A stretch of DNA of 64,000 nucleotides from Pseudomonas sp. 8O (lineage in GTDB: Bacteria; Pseudomonadota; Gammaproteobacteria; Pseudomonadales; Pseudomonadaceae), in NCBI RefSeq assembly GCF_902506495.1, contig NZ_LR733265.1, positions 498,098 to 562,097 of the forward strand, read 5' to 3'. The notes beneath the pieces were generated by a model, which had not been told where the DNA came from, made no database searches, and worked only from the letters and a program-made list of their open reading frames with translations. Both the position numbers and the translations under genes were made by a program. This document shows positions 26,851-35,801 of the stretch, in pieces. Numbering within the stretch: position 1 is the stretch's first letter; each line of letters opens with the position of its first letter.

Positions 26851-27760
26851 GGCAGATTTGCGCAGCCAGGCCCGGGAGTGGCTGGTGCTGCTGAATTCCG
26901 GGCGAGCCAGTGCCGCCGATCGCGCGGCGGTCGAGCGCTGGCGCCAGGCCAGTGCCGAGCACGCCAGTGCTCTGGCCGAGGCGGAGCGTCTGTGGGCGCT
27001 GCTCGGCCAGGTCGAGCGGCCGGCTGCCGTGGTGCAGGCCATGCCCAGGCGTAGGCGGCACTGGCCGCTGCCACTGGCCAGCGCGGCCTGCCTGCTGCTG
27101 GCGCTGTGGCTGGCGCCGCCAGGCTGGCATGCCGATGTACGTACTCAGGCCGGAGAAATCCGCGAGGTGACGCTGGAGGATGGCTCGCGGTTGCAGCTCA
27201 ATGGCACCACCGCTCTTGACTGGAACGCCGATGCAGACGGTCAGCGCCGAGTGCGTCTGTATCGCGGTCAGGTCGATTTTCAGGTAGCGGCCGATACCAA
27301 CCACCCCTTCGTGATCGAGGCCGGTGAGGCGCGCATTCGCGTCACCGGTACTCGGTTCGACGTCAACCTGCTGGGGGATCAGGTCTTGCTGGCGGTCAGC
27401 GAAGGGCATGTGCAGGTTAGTGACAGCGAGGGTACCGAGCGAGCCGTGCAGGCTGGTGAGCAGATCGCCTGGCGTGGTGGTCGTCTGCAATCACTGCAGC
27501 CACTGGATGCCGCGCGGGCTTTGGCCTGGCAACGGGGGCGGCTGGTATTCCGTGATCGCCCGTTGCCCGAAGTGTTCGAGGAGCTGCAGCGCCAGCAGGC
27601 ACAGCAGGTGCTGTTTCTCGATGCAGCGGCGCGTGAGCTGAAGGTCACCGGCGTATTCGCTCTGGATGATCCACAGGCCTTACTGCGCGCCATCGAGACC
27701 GCTCTGCCGGTCAAGCTGACCCACTTGCCGGGCGTGCTGCTGGTGTCGTCCGACGGCTGA
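26840..27760 (+). CDS. FecR family anti-sigma factor/signal transducer
   Basis: A 306-residue single-pass inner-membrane protein. The cytoplasmic N-terminus (LRSQAREWLVLLNSGRASAADRAAVERW, DUF4880) binds the sigma factor. A membrane helix spans about 74-94 (PLPLASAACLLLALWL), and the periplasmic FecR domain has REVTLEDGSRLQLNGTTALDW and RIRVTGTRFDVN. The C-terminus resembles an STN-type secretin fold (FEELQRQQAQQVLF). It overlaps the sigma gene by 11 bp, indicating coupled translation. Confidence 0.92.
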   Translation: MTAEADLRSQAREWLVLLNSGRASAADRAAVERWRQASAEHASALAEAERLWALLGQVERPAAVVQAMPRRRRHWPLPLASAACLLLALWLAPPGWHADVRTQAGEIREVTLEDGSRLQLNGTTALDWNADADGQRRVRLYRGQVDFQVAADTNHPFVIEAGEARIRVTGTRFDVNLLGDQVLLAVSEGHVQVSDSEGTERAVQAGEQIAWRGGRLQSLQPLDAARALAWQRGRLVFRDRPLPEVFEELQRQQAQQVLFLDAAARELKVTGVFALDDPQALLRAIETALPVKLTHLPGVLLVSSDG

Positions 27761-27796
27761 TCTTCCAATCTGACAACTGCCGGACGTGCACCACGC

Positions 27797-27815
27797 CCCG
27801 GATTGCATCCGGGCT
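27797..27815. repeat. orphan REP of the RAYT-associated type
   Basis: CCCCGGATTGCATCCGGGCT is identical in its core to the REPs flanking the RAYT gene at 6765-7438. It stands alone between the FecR gene and the TonB-dependent receptor gene. Confidence 0.85.
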
Positions 27816-27828
27816 AAGACTGGGTGCG

Positions 27829-27854
27829 GCAAATATTTTTTCGAGAATATTTGC
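27829..27854. promoter_or_regulatory. inverted repeat in the receptor gene leader
   Basis: GCAAATATT and AATATTTGC form perfect 9-bp arms around an 8-base spacer. It lies 94 bp before the receptor start, in the only promoter-bearing gap downstream of fecR. It could be an operator or a short hairpin; the regulator is unknown. Confidence 0.45.
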
Positions 27855-27947
27855 AGCGCCGGTTCAGGAATGCGAATTACCTTCGTCTTCTGTTTCTGCA
27901 AATGCGACTTTTTCGCATGAATGGCCAGCAGAACACAGGATATCCGT

Positions 27948-30350
27948 ATGCGTTCGATTCCCTTCTTCCCGACGTTGATCGCGCTTTCCCTCGGCCTCGC
28001 TGCAGCGCAGGTGCAGGCCGTCGAGCTCGACATCCCGGCCCAGCCTCTGGATTCGGCGCTCACCGATTTCGCCGAGCAGGCCGGCATCCGCCTGCTCTAC
28101 GATGCCAGCCTGACTCGCGGGATCAGTGGTCGCCAGGCACTCAAGGGGGATTATTCCGTCGGCGAAGGGCTGCAGCAGTTGCTGCAGGGCAGCGGCCTGA
28201 CCTTCAGTATCGGCGCCGACGGCACCGTCACGCTGATCCCGCGTCCTGATAACAGCGATGTGCTGGAGCTGGGTGCTACCACCGTCAGCGCTCAGCTCGA
28301 TGGTCGCCGCGACCTGCCGGCCAGCTATGCCGGCGGTCAGGTGGCGCGCGGCGCGAACATCGGCCTGCTGGGCAACCAGGACATGCAGGACGTGCCCTTC
28401 GCCTTTTCCAGCTACACCTCCGAGCTGATCGAAACGCGTCAGGCGCAGACCCTGGCCGACGTGCTGGCCAGCGATCCGGGTGTGCGCCAGTCCTACGGCT
28501 TCGGTAACTTCTCGCAGGTCTTCGTCGTTCGCGGCTTCCAGTTGTACAGCGACGACATCGCCTTCAACGGTCTGTACGGGATATTGCCGCGGCAGATCAT
28601 TTCCACCGAGTCGGTCGAGCGCGTCGAGGTATTCAAGGGCGCCAACGCCTTCATCAATGGCGTGGCGCCTGGCGGCAGCGGCGTCGGCGGGGCGATCAAC
28701 GTGGTCTCCAAACGCGCCGAGGACACCCCGACCCGCAGCTTCACCCTGGACTACGCCAACGACAGTCGCGTGGGCGGGCATCTCGATCTGGGGCGTCGCT
28801 TCGGCGAGGACAACCGCTTCGGTGTGCGGGTCAACCTGGCGCAGCGTGAGGGCGAGACGGGCATCGACGACGAGCATTCGCGCTTCAGCCTGGCCACCGT
28901 TGCCCTGGACTACCGTGGTGAGCGCCTGCGCCTGGCAGCCGATCTTGGCTACCAGAAGCAGCGCGTCAACGAGGGGCGTTCAGTTGTCTACCTGACCACG
29001 ACGGGGGTCACCTCAACCTTGAATGGCAAGGTGCCTTCGGCGCCTGACTCTACGCATAACTATGCCCAGCCCTGGAGTTGGTCGCAGTTGGAAGACAGCT
29101 ATGGCATGTTCAGCGCCGAGTATGATCTGTCGCCGTCCTGGACCGCCTACCTCATTGGCGGCGGCAAGTACACGCGGGAAAACGGTGTGTACGCCTCCAA
29201 CTACGTCTATGGCGCCGATGGCGCGGCCCGCATCGGCCGCCTGTATTCGCCGCTCGATCAGGAAACCCTGAGCCTGGCCACGGGGCTGCGCGGAGACTTG
29301 CAGACCGGCCCGGTCAGCCACAAGGTCAATCTGGCGGCCAACGGCATCTGGCAGGAAAAGCGTAACGCCTTCGAGTCCACCGCCGCTGGTAGCCGTGGCA
29401 ATGGCAACTTGTACGAAGCGCTGCCGATTGCAGAGCCGCCCGCCACCAGCGTCTCCGGCGATCTGCATGACCCGGATACCACCGCCAAGGTGCAGAACAA
29501 AAGCCTGGCCGTCTCCGACACCCTGGGTTTTGTCGATGATCGTGTGCTGCTGACGCTTGGCCTGCGCCGGCAGACCATTGGCGCCGACGCCTGGAGCGCG
29601 GCCAGTGGCGCCCGTACCTCCAACTACCAGGACAGCATCACCACGCCCGCCTATGGCCTGGTGATCAAACCCACCGAATACCTCTCGCTCTATGCCAACC
29701 GTGTGGAGTCGCTGCAGCAGGGGCCGACCGCGCCCAATGCTGCGAACAATCGCGGGACGATGTTCGCGCCATATCGCTCCAAGCAGACCGAGGTGGGGGT
29801 GAAGCTCGACTGGGGGCGCTTCGGGGGCAACCTGAGTGTCTTCCGTATCGAGCAGCCGCAAGGTGTGCTCGACGGCAGTGGCAACTACGGCGTGGATGCC
29901 GAGCAGCGTAACCGCGGTGTCGAGCTGAGCCTGTTCGGCGAGCCGCTCAGCGGGTTACGCCTGTTGGGCGGGGCGACCTGGACCGAAGCCGAGCTGCGCG
30001 GCACGGTCGGTGGTGCCAACGATGGCAACCAGGCCGTCGGGGTGCCCGAATTCCAGTTCAATGTCGGCGCCGACTGGGATGTGCCGGGCGTGCCGGGGCT
30101 GAGCCTCAATGGCCTGCTGTTGCGCACCGGTGGTCAGTATGTCGATACCGCCAATGACTACAGCATCCCGGCCTGGACCCGCGTCGATCTGGGCGCGCGC
30201 TACAAGACTCGTCTGGACCAGCGCGCCGTGACCTTCAACGCGATAGTGGAGAACGTCGCCGACGAGAACTACTGGGCCTCGGCCAATGGTGGCTACCTGA
30301 CCCAGGGCGCGCCGCGTACCTTCAAGGTCTCGGCCACGGTCGATTTCTGA
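27948..30350 (+). CDS. TonB-dependent siderophore receptor with N-terminal signalling (STN) domain
   Basis: An 800-residue outer-membrane receptor. A signal peptide (MRSIPFFPTLIALSLGLAAA, cleavage near QAQA/VE) is followed by the STN domain (PLDSALTDFAEQAGIRLLYD to about residue 105). The plug has DVLASDPGVRQSYGFGNFSQVFVVRGF and INVVSKRAED, and the barrel ends in the aromatic FKVSATVDF. The signalling domain and the sigma/FecR genes upstream indicate a FecA/FpvA-type uptake system. The ligand is probably a ferric siderophore but cannot be named. ACAGGA precedes ATG 27948. Confidence 0.93.
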   Translation: MRSIPFFPTLIALSLGLAAAQVQAVELDIPAQPLDSALTDFAEQAGIRLLYDASLTRGISGRQALKGDYSVGEGLQQLLQGSGLTFSIGADGTVTLIPRPDNSDVLELGATTVSAQLDGRRDLPASYAGGQVARGANIGLLGNQDMQDVPFAFSSYTSELIETRQAQTLADVLASDPGVRQSYGFGNFSQVFVVRGFQLYSDDIAFNGLYGILPRQIISTESVERVEVFKGANAFINGVAPGGSGVGGAINVVSKRAEDTPTRSFTLDYANDSRVGGHLDLGRRFGEDNRFGVRVNLAQREGETGIDDEHSRFSLATVALDYRGERLRLAADLGYQKQRVNEGRSVVYLTTTGVTSTLNGKVPSAPDSTHNYAQPWSWSQLEDSYGMFSAEYDLSPSWTAYLIGGGKYTRENGVYASNYVYGADGAARIGRLYSPLDQETLSLATGLRGDLQTGPVSHKVNLAANGIWQEKRNAFESTAAGSRGNGNLYEALPIAEPPATSVSGDLHDPDTTAKVQNKSLAVSDTLGFVDDRVLLTLGLRRQTIGADAWSAASGARTSNYQDSITTPAYGLVIKPTEYLSLYANRVESLQQGPTAPNAANNRGTMFAPYRSKQTEVGVKLDWGRFGGNLSVFRIEQPQGVLDGSGNYGVDAEQRNRGVELSLFGEPLSGLRLLGGATWTEAELRGTVGGANDGNQAVGVPEFQFNVGADWDVPGVPGLSLNGLLLRTGGQYVDTANDYSIPAWTRVDLGARYKTRLDQRAVTFNAIVENVADENYWASANGGYLTQGAPRTFKVSATVDF

Positions 30351-30455
30351 TCGGGGGCTGGGCGGCGTCTGGCTTTTGCTTGCCGGTCGGCGGTTGATCC
30401 CGGCGCGTGCTTGTTCCCATACTGGCCTCCTTTCTTCGCCAGCCACGGAGGCCCG

Positions 30456-31898
30456 ATGTTCGCCCTCAGCGATACCCTGCAACGCCGCTTCGCCGGGCTG
30501 AAAAGCAGCGCGGATTTCTGGTCGCTGCGCCATGTGCGCGAGAGCCGGGAGTCCTATTGGGTGCGGCGGCGTGTGGCGCAGGCGCCGTCCTTCGTCGACG
30601 ATGTCGGCGCCATGCTCACCGTGCGTATCGCCGGTGTCGAAGCCTATGCGGCTACCAGCGATCTCAGCCAGGCCGGCTTGCAGGCTGCGCTGGAGCGCGC
30701 CGAGCAGATGGCACGCACGTTGGCCGGGCACAACCTGCTCGACCTCGCCAGCCTGCCGTACCCCGCCGAGCAAAGCGACGATGTGATGCCAGGCTACGAG
30801 CAGCTGCTTGCGGGCGCCGCCCACTGGTTCGAGTTGCTGATGGCGGAGTCGGCGCGGATTCCACTGGATACGCGCCTGGTCGACAGTCACGTTGGTCTGA
30901 CCTTCACCTGCCATGAGCAGATCTACCTCAACAGCGCGGGTGCCTGCCTGCGCCGTGCACAGCGCTACGTCTTTCCGCAGGTGGGCGTCACCGCCAGCGA
31001 CGAGTATGACAGCCAGAGCCGCAGTTTCGGCGGCACTCATCTGGCGCGGCAGGGCGGTGCCGAGGTGCTGCAGCAGTTGGGCGTGATCGGCAGCGCCGAG
31101 CGCATTGCCGACGAGGCATTGCAACTGCTGCTGGCGCCCAACACCCCGAACGGTTCGCGTGACCTGCTGCTGATGCCGGACCAGATGATCCTGCAGATCC
31201 ACGAGTCCATCGGCCATCCACTGGAGCTGGACCGCATCCTCGGTGACGAACGCAACTTCGCCGGCACCAGTTTCATTCGCCAGGAAGATTTCGGTCATTA
31301 CCCATATGGCTCGTCGCTGCTCAACGTGACCTTCGATCCGGGCGTGCCAGGCGAGCTGGCCAGCTACAGCCATGATGACGACGGCACTCCGGCGCAGCGC
31401 CATTACCTGATCCGCGATGGCATCCTCCAGCGCCCGCTCGGCGGTGCGCTGTCGCAGTGGCGCAGTGGCCTGCCGGGTGTGGCCAACAGCCGTGCGTGCA
31501 ACTGGAACCGGCCGCCCATCGACCGCATGGCCAATCTCAATCTGGAGCCGGGTGACAAGACCCAGGCTGAGCTGATCGGCGGTATCGAGCGCGGCATCCT
31601 GATGAGCAACAACCGCTCCTGGTCGATTGACGATGCGCGCAACAAATTCCAGTTCGGCTGCGAATGGGGCCAGTTGATCGAAAACGGCGAACTCAAGGGC
31701 GTGGTGAAGAACCCCAATTACCGCGGCATCAGTTCGAGGTTCTGGCGCAACCTGCGCGCGGTAGGCGACGCCAGCACCTTCGAGGTGATGGGCACGCCCT
31801 ATTGCGGCAAGGGCGAACCCAACCAGGTGATCCGTGTCGGGCATGCCTCGCCGGCCTGCGTCTTCGCCGATATCGACGTTTTCGGAGGGGCTGCCTGA
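30456..31898 (+). CDS. TldD-like metalloprotease
   Basis: A 480-residue TldD/PmbA-family protein. The zinc motif HEXXXH is present as HESIGH (ILQIHESIGHPLELDR), and a Gly-rich C-terminal half includes GVVKNPNYRGISSRFWRNL. Family members work as TldD/TldE heterodimers that trim small unfolded peptides, for example in RiPP maturation. The start is MFALSDTLQRR after CACGGAGGCCCG. It overlaps the next gene (TGATG) and is an accessory paralogue of the canonical tldD-pmbA pair. Confidence 0.9.
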   Translation: MFALSDTLQRRFAGLKSSADFWSLRHVRESRESYWVRRRVAQAPSFVDDVGAMLTVRIAGVEAYAATSDLSQAGLQAALERAEQMARTLAGHNLLDLASLPYPAEQSDDVMPGYEQLLAGAAHWFELLMAESARIPLDTRLVDSHVGLTFTCHEQIYLNSAGACLRRAQRYVFPQVGVTASDEYDSQSRSFGGTHLARQGGAEVLQQLGVIGSAERIADEALQLLLAPNTPNGSRDLLLMPDQMILQIHESIGHPLELDRILGDERNFAGTSFIRQEDFGHYPYGSSLLNVTFDPGVPGELASYSHDDDGTPAQRHYLIRDGILQRPLGGALSQWRSGLPGVANSRACNWNRPPIDRMANLNLEPGDKTQAELIGGIERGILMSNNRSWSIDDARNKFQFGCEWGQLIENGELKGVVKNPNYRGISSRFWRNLRAVGDASTFEVMGTPYCGKGEPNQVIRVGHASPACVFADIDVFGGAA

Positions 31899-33217
31899 TG
31901 GATGCACGTCAGCATTTCAGTGCGTTGCTGGAGCACCTGCAGGAGCAGGTCGTGGGCGAGGAGGGTTTTACCCTGGCCTACGGCGCCGAGGTGTCCAGCT
32001 TCATCCGTTTCAACCAGGGTCAGGTGCGTCAGGCCGGGCAGGTGCAGCAGGTGTACGTCACCCTGTCGCTGTACCAGGGGCAGCGCCATGCCGAAAGCAA
32101 ACTGGCGCTCAGTGGCGTGCTCGACGAGGATTTGCAGCGCCTGCAGCAGATAGTGCAGCGCCTGCGTGGCGTGCTACCAACCTTGAGTGACGACCCTTAT
32201 CTGCGCTTGAATCGTGAGGCCTGGCGCAGCGAGTCGGTGGGCGAGGCGGGGCGGCTGGATGGCGCGGCCATGGCGCAGCAGATCGTCGCGGCGGCGGCTG
32301 GCCTGGATCTGGTCGGCTTTCTGGCCGTCGGGCCGCAGTACCAGGGCTTCGCCAGTTCCTGGGGCGCGTTCGGCTGGTACGCCGCGAGCAGTTTCAACTT
32401 GGAGTTCAGCCTCTTTCACGGCAACGGCCAGGCAGTGAAAAGCGCTTATGCCGGCGAGCAGTGGGACGCCCAGGCGTTCGCTCACAAGCTGGGGCGTGCA
32501 CGGCAACAGCTGGAGTTTCTCGGTCGACCGGCCAAGGTGCTGCAGCCAGGGGCCTATCGCGCCTATCTGGCGCCGGCTGCGCTGGAAGAGTTGGTCAGCC
32601 TGTGCTGCTGGGGCTTCGGCGCCCAGGCGCTGGCGTCAGGTGGCAGCCCGTTGCAGCGTCTGTTCAACGGTAAGGCCGAGCTCAGCCCGTTGCTGACGAT
32701 GGACGAACGCATCGAGGGTGGCTTGGCGCCGGCTTTCACGTCCGAAGGGCCACGCCAGCCGCTGCGCCTGATCAGCCAGGGGCGACCTGGCGAACGCCTG
32801 ATCAGCTCGCGCAGTGCCGCCGAGTACGGGTTGATCGCAAATGGTGCGTGCAGTGGCGAATATCCGCTGTCCTTGCACATGCGAGGCGGTGAGTTGGACG
32901 AGCACGACGTGCTGCAACGGCTCGGCACCGGGCTGTATATCGGCAACCTGTGGTACGGCAATTTCTCCGACCTGCCCGCCGCGCGCCTGACCGGCATGAC
33001 CCGCTTCGCCACCTTCTGGGTCGAGGATGGGCAGATCCAGGCGCCGGTGGACACCATGCGTTTCGATGACTCGCTGTTCGACTTCCTCGGCCCGCAACTG
33101 GAGGCGTTGACCCGCGAACCTGAGCTGCTGCTGCCAGGCGGCACTTACGGCGCCAGGCAGACGGGCTCGATGGCCTTGCCGGGCGCGTTGTTGTCGCGCT
33201 TTACCCTGACGTTATGA
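31898..33217 (+). CDS. PmbA/TldE-like partner protein
   Basis: A 439-residue TldD/PmbA-family protein lacking an HEXXXH motif, as expected for the TldE-like partner. Typical segments are TLAYGAEVSSFIRFNQGQVRQAG near the N-terminus and LGTGLYIGNLWYGNFSDLPAARLTGMTRFATFWVEDG near the C-terminus. Its ATG overlaps the stop of the TldD-like gene by one base, implying stoichiometric coexpression. Substrate unknown. Confidence 0.88.
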   Translation: MDARQHFSALLEHLQEQVVGEEGFTLAYGAEVSSFIRFNQGQVRQAGQVQQVYVTLSLYQGQRHAESKLALSGVLDEDLQRLQQIVQRLRGVLPTLSDDPYLRLNREAWRSESVGEAGRLDGAAMAQQIVAAAAGLDLVGFLAVGPQYQGFASSWGAFGWYAASSFNLEFSLFHGNGQAVKSAYAGEQWDAQAFAHKLGRARQQLEFLGRPAKVLQPGAYRAYLAPAALEELVSLCCWGFGAQALASGGSPLQRLFNGKAELSPLLTMDERIEGGLAPAFTSEGPRQPLRLISQGRPGERLISSRSAAEYGLIANGACSGEYPLSLHMRGGELDEHDVLQRLGTGLYIGNLWYGNFSDLPAARLTGMTRFATFWVEDGQIQAPVDTMRFDDSLFDFLGPQLEALTREPELLLPGGTYGARQTGSMALPGALLSRFTLTL

Positions 33218-33220
33218 CGA

Positions 33221-33517
33221 TCACTCGAGCATCTGGGCGCGCAGCACGCGCTCCTCTCGCATGATGTGGATGATGAAAACTGTTGTGTCTGTATAGCGGT
33301 AGAAAATTCGGCAGGGTGGGACGACGATTTCGCGGTACACCGAGTGTGGAAGCTCATCAGGAACGCGGCCCGAGAGGGGGAAATCCACTAACCGTGAGAC
33401 TGTTTCAACGACTCTTCTGACTAGTGCTCGCGCGGCATCCGGTTTGTCGAGGGAGATGTAGTGCGCGAGATCGTCGAGCTGCTCGAGGGCGGTGTTCGTC
33501 CAGACTATTTCAGCCAT
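33221..33517 (-). CDS. RelE/ParE family toxin
   Basis: A 98-residue protein: MAEIVWTNTALEQLDDLAHY, then LVDFPLSGRVPDELPHSVYREIVVPPCRIFYRY. The alternation of two helices and a beta-sheet with this Arg-rich motif is typical of the ParE/RelE superfamily. Members poison gyrase (ParE) or cleave mRNA (RelE); the spacing and REIVVPPCRIFYR pattern lean to ParE. Overlaps its antitoxin gene by 13 bp. Confidence 0.88.
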   Translation of the reverse strand: MAEIVWTNTALEQLDDLAHYISLDKPDAARALVRRVVETVSRLVDFPLSGRVPDELPHSVYREIVVPPCRIFYRYTDTTVFIIHIMREERVLRAQMLE

Positions 33518-33762
33518 TTGCTCAGCCTTTCCCTGGCCTGCTCATGGTTCAGGGTGTTGCCCTCGATAACGGCACGTTCACCGCGAGCCAGGGCATCCAG
33601 AAGGGCGAGACGCTTCTGCATGAACTGGTAGTCATCGACATCCACCAGATAAGCCGAGGGCACTCCATGCTCGGTGATCAGTACGGGCTCTTTGGACTCG
33701 TGAAGGTCGGCCAGAATCTTGGTGGCTTGTCGCTTCAGGTTGGTTACCAGCTCGACTTTCAT
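33505..33762 (-). CDS. Phd/YefM family antitoxin
   Basis: An 85-residue antitoxin beginning MKVELVTNLKRQATKILADL, with EPVLITEHGVPSAYLVDVDDYQF, the signature of the Phd/YefM DNA-binding N-terminus. The charged C-terminal helix (LNHEQARERLSKWLK) should bind the toxin encoded just downstream. Start 33762 chosen over an upstream ATG at 33795 because the family starts at MKV. Confidence 0.88.
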   Translation of the reverse strand: MKVELVTNLKRQATKILADLHESKEPVLITEHGVPSAYLVDVDDYQFMQKRLALLDALARGERAVIEGNTLNHEQARERLSKWLK

Positions 33763-33830
33763 GGACGGTGCCCGCTGCGCAGATGAAAGTGCCACTTTAG
33801 TGATACTTTTCGGCCGTTACAATCAACGGG

Positions 33831-34955
33831 TCACTTTCTCGCCTTGAGCACCACGAATTTTGGATTGGCCGCCACCTGCTCGACGCCACGGAACAGGCGC
33901 GCCAGCTTGGCGTGGTAGCCCAGGTGGCGGTTGCCGACGATCCACAGTTCACCACCGGTGACCAGCGCCGCGCGGGCTTGCTGGAACATGCGCCAGGCAA
34001 GGAAGTCGCCGACCACCTGCTGCTGGTGGAAGGGCGGGTTGCACAGCACCATATCCAGCGAGTCGGCGGGCTGTTCGGCCAGACCGTCGCCAGCGCGTAT
34101 GGTCACTGGTCGCTCACCGAGTGCCGCGCGCCAGTTTTCCTGTGCCGATTGCACGGCCATATAGGACTCGTCCACCAGCGTCAGCTCCGCCTGCGGGCTA
34201 CCCAGGGCGTAGGCGATGCCGAGCACGCCGTTGCCACAACCGAGATCGGCGACGCGCACGCGCCCGAGGTGGCGCGGCAGATGCGGAAGAAAGGCGCGGG
34301 TGCCGATATCCAGGCCGTCGCGACAGAACACGTTCGCGTGGTTGACCAGCTCCAGCGTCGGTTTATCCAGGAGGTAGTGGGTCGGGTAGGGCGAGTGCGG
34401 CATTGCCTTGGCTTCAGGCGTGGCGACCAGCAGGCGGGCTTTTTTAACCGCCAGCGAAGCCTGCACGGGGCCGATGTATTGCTCCAGCAGATCACCGGCG
34501 GCTCGTGGCAGGTGCTTGATCATCGCCCCTGCGACCACGCGTGCGCCCGGCGCCAACTGGCCGTGCAGGCGAATCAGTTGCTCTTCCAGCAGCGCCAGGG
34601 TCTTGGGCACGCGAATCAGCACCCAGTCGAATGGCCCTTGCGGAGTTTCGCAGCTCGGCAGAAAGGTCACCGTCTCGCCACCCAGGCCGTTACTGGCGAG
34701 ATTCTTCTGCAGGGCGAGAAAGCCCAGGTGCGAATCGCCGCTGCTGGTCACCTGGCAGTGCCCGGCCAGCGAGCAGGTGAGGGCGCCGAAGCTGTCGTTG
34801 AGCACCAGCACGCGGCTGCCTGCCTCGATGCCTTGCTCATGAAGATGACCCAGCAGGTATTCGTCGGCGGCATCGAAGGCTTGTAGCGGCTCGTTCGCCT
34901 GGTGCGGCTGACGCTGCAGTTCGAGGCTGGCGAAGGGAGTTTCGAGAGTAGGCAT
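33831..34955 (-). CDS. rlmG: 23S rRNA (guanine1835-N2)-methyltransferase RlmG
   Basis: A 374-residue two-domain methyltransferase. The C-terminal catalytic domain has motif I VRVADLGCGNGVLGIAYAL and the NPPF motif (MVLCNPPFHQQQ) shared by N2-guanine methyltransferases RsmC/RlmG. The N-terminal domain is a degenerate duplicate. It methylates G1835 of 23S rRNA. Divergent from fpr with about 70 bp between starts. Confidence 0.9.
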   Translation of the reverse strand: MPTLETPFASLELQRQPHQANEPLQAFDAADEYLLGHLHEQGIEAGSRVLVLNDSFGALTCSLAGHCQVTSSGDSHLGFLALQKNLASNGLGGETVTFLPSCETPQGPFDWVLIRVPKTLALLEEQLIRLHGQLAPGARVVAGAMIKHLPRAAGDLLEQYIGPVQASLAVKKARLLVATPEAKAMPHSPYPTHYLLDKPTLELVNHANVFCRDGLDIGTRAFLPHLPRHLGRVRVADLGCGNGVLGIAYALGSPQAELTLVDESYMAVQSAQENWRAALGERPVTIRAGDGLAEQPADSLDMVLCNPPFHQQQVVGDFLAWRMFQQARAALVTGGELWIVGNRHLGYHAKLARLFRGVEQVAANPKFVVLKARK

Positions 34956-35024
34956 GCAAACCTTCGGTGTTTGTCGCTGGCCGATTGCGCCAGACTGGAC
35001 AGGTATTCAATGAAGGGGGCGATT

Positions 35025-35801
35025 ATGACCGTCAGCGAAGACAAGTTCACCCGTCAGACGCTGCTCGAGGTACACAGCCTGACGCCGAGTCTGTTCACCC
35101 TGCGCACCTCCCGCGATGCGAGCTTTCGTTTCCGCGCCGGGCAGTTCGTGCGCCTGGGCGTGGAGAAAGCCGATGGCAGCGTGGTCTGGCGCGCTTATTC
35201 GCTGGTGTCCGCACCGCATGACGAGTTTCTCGAGTTCTTCTCCATCGTGGTACCGGGCGGCGAATTCACCAGTGAGCTGAGTCGACTGCGCGTGGGCGAC
35301 AGCTTGCTGGTGGAGAAGATGGCGACCGGCTACCTGACCCTTGACCGCTTCGTCGACGGCCGTGATCTCTGGCTGCTGGGTAGCGGCACTGGCATCGCAC
35401 CGTTTTTGTCGATCCTGCAGGACTTCGAGGTGTGGCAGCGCTTCGAGCGTATCGTGCTGGTGTACAGCGCGCGCAGCTTCGCCGAGCTGGCCTATCAGCC
35501 GCTGATCCGAAGCTTCGCCGAGCTGGAACACCTGGCCGAATTCGCTCACAAGCTCACCTACCTGCCGGTGGTCACCCGCGAGCAGGCGCCGAATTGCCTG
35601 AATGCGCGTATCACCGATCTGCTCGACAACGGTGAGCTGGAGCGCGCCGCCGGGCTTGAGCTGACGCCCGAGCATTCGCGAGTGATGATCTGCGGCAACC
35701 CGCAGATGATCGACGACATTCGTCAGCGCCTGAAGGTGCGCGGTCTGAATCTGAGCCTGACCCGGCGGCCGGGTCAGGTGGCGGTGGAGAACTACTGGTG
35801 A
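35025..35801 (+). CDS. fpr: ferredoxin/flavodoxin-NADP+ reductase
   Basis: A 258-residue FAD enzyme. The FAD-binding RAYSLVSAP and the NADP-binding LGSGTGIAPFLSIL and VMICGNPQMIDD are visible; the C-terminus VENYW is typical of Pseudomonas Fpr. It moves electrons between NADPH and ferredoxin or flavodoxin, and in Pseudomonas is linked to oxidative stress and iron metabolism. Start at MTVSEDKFTRQ; the frame runs 41 codons upstream into the rlmG promoter region. Its stop abuts the convergent CNNM gene. Confidence 0.93.
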   Translation: MTVSEDKFTRQTLLEVHSLTPSLFTLRTSRDASFRFRAGQFVRLGVEKADGSVVWRAYSLVSAPHDEFLEFFSIVVPGGEFTSELSRLRVGDSLLVEKMATGYLTLDRFVDGRDLWLLGSGTGIAPFLSILQDFEVWQRFERIVLVYSARSFAELAYQPLIRSFAELEHLAEFAHKLTYLPVVTREQAPNCLNARITDLLDNGELERAAGLELTPEHSRVMICGNPQMIDDIRQRLKVRGLNLSLTRRPGQVAVENYW

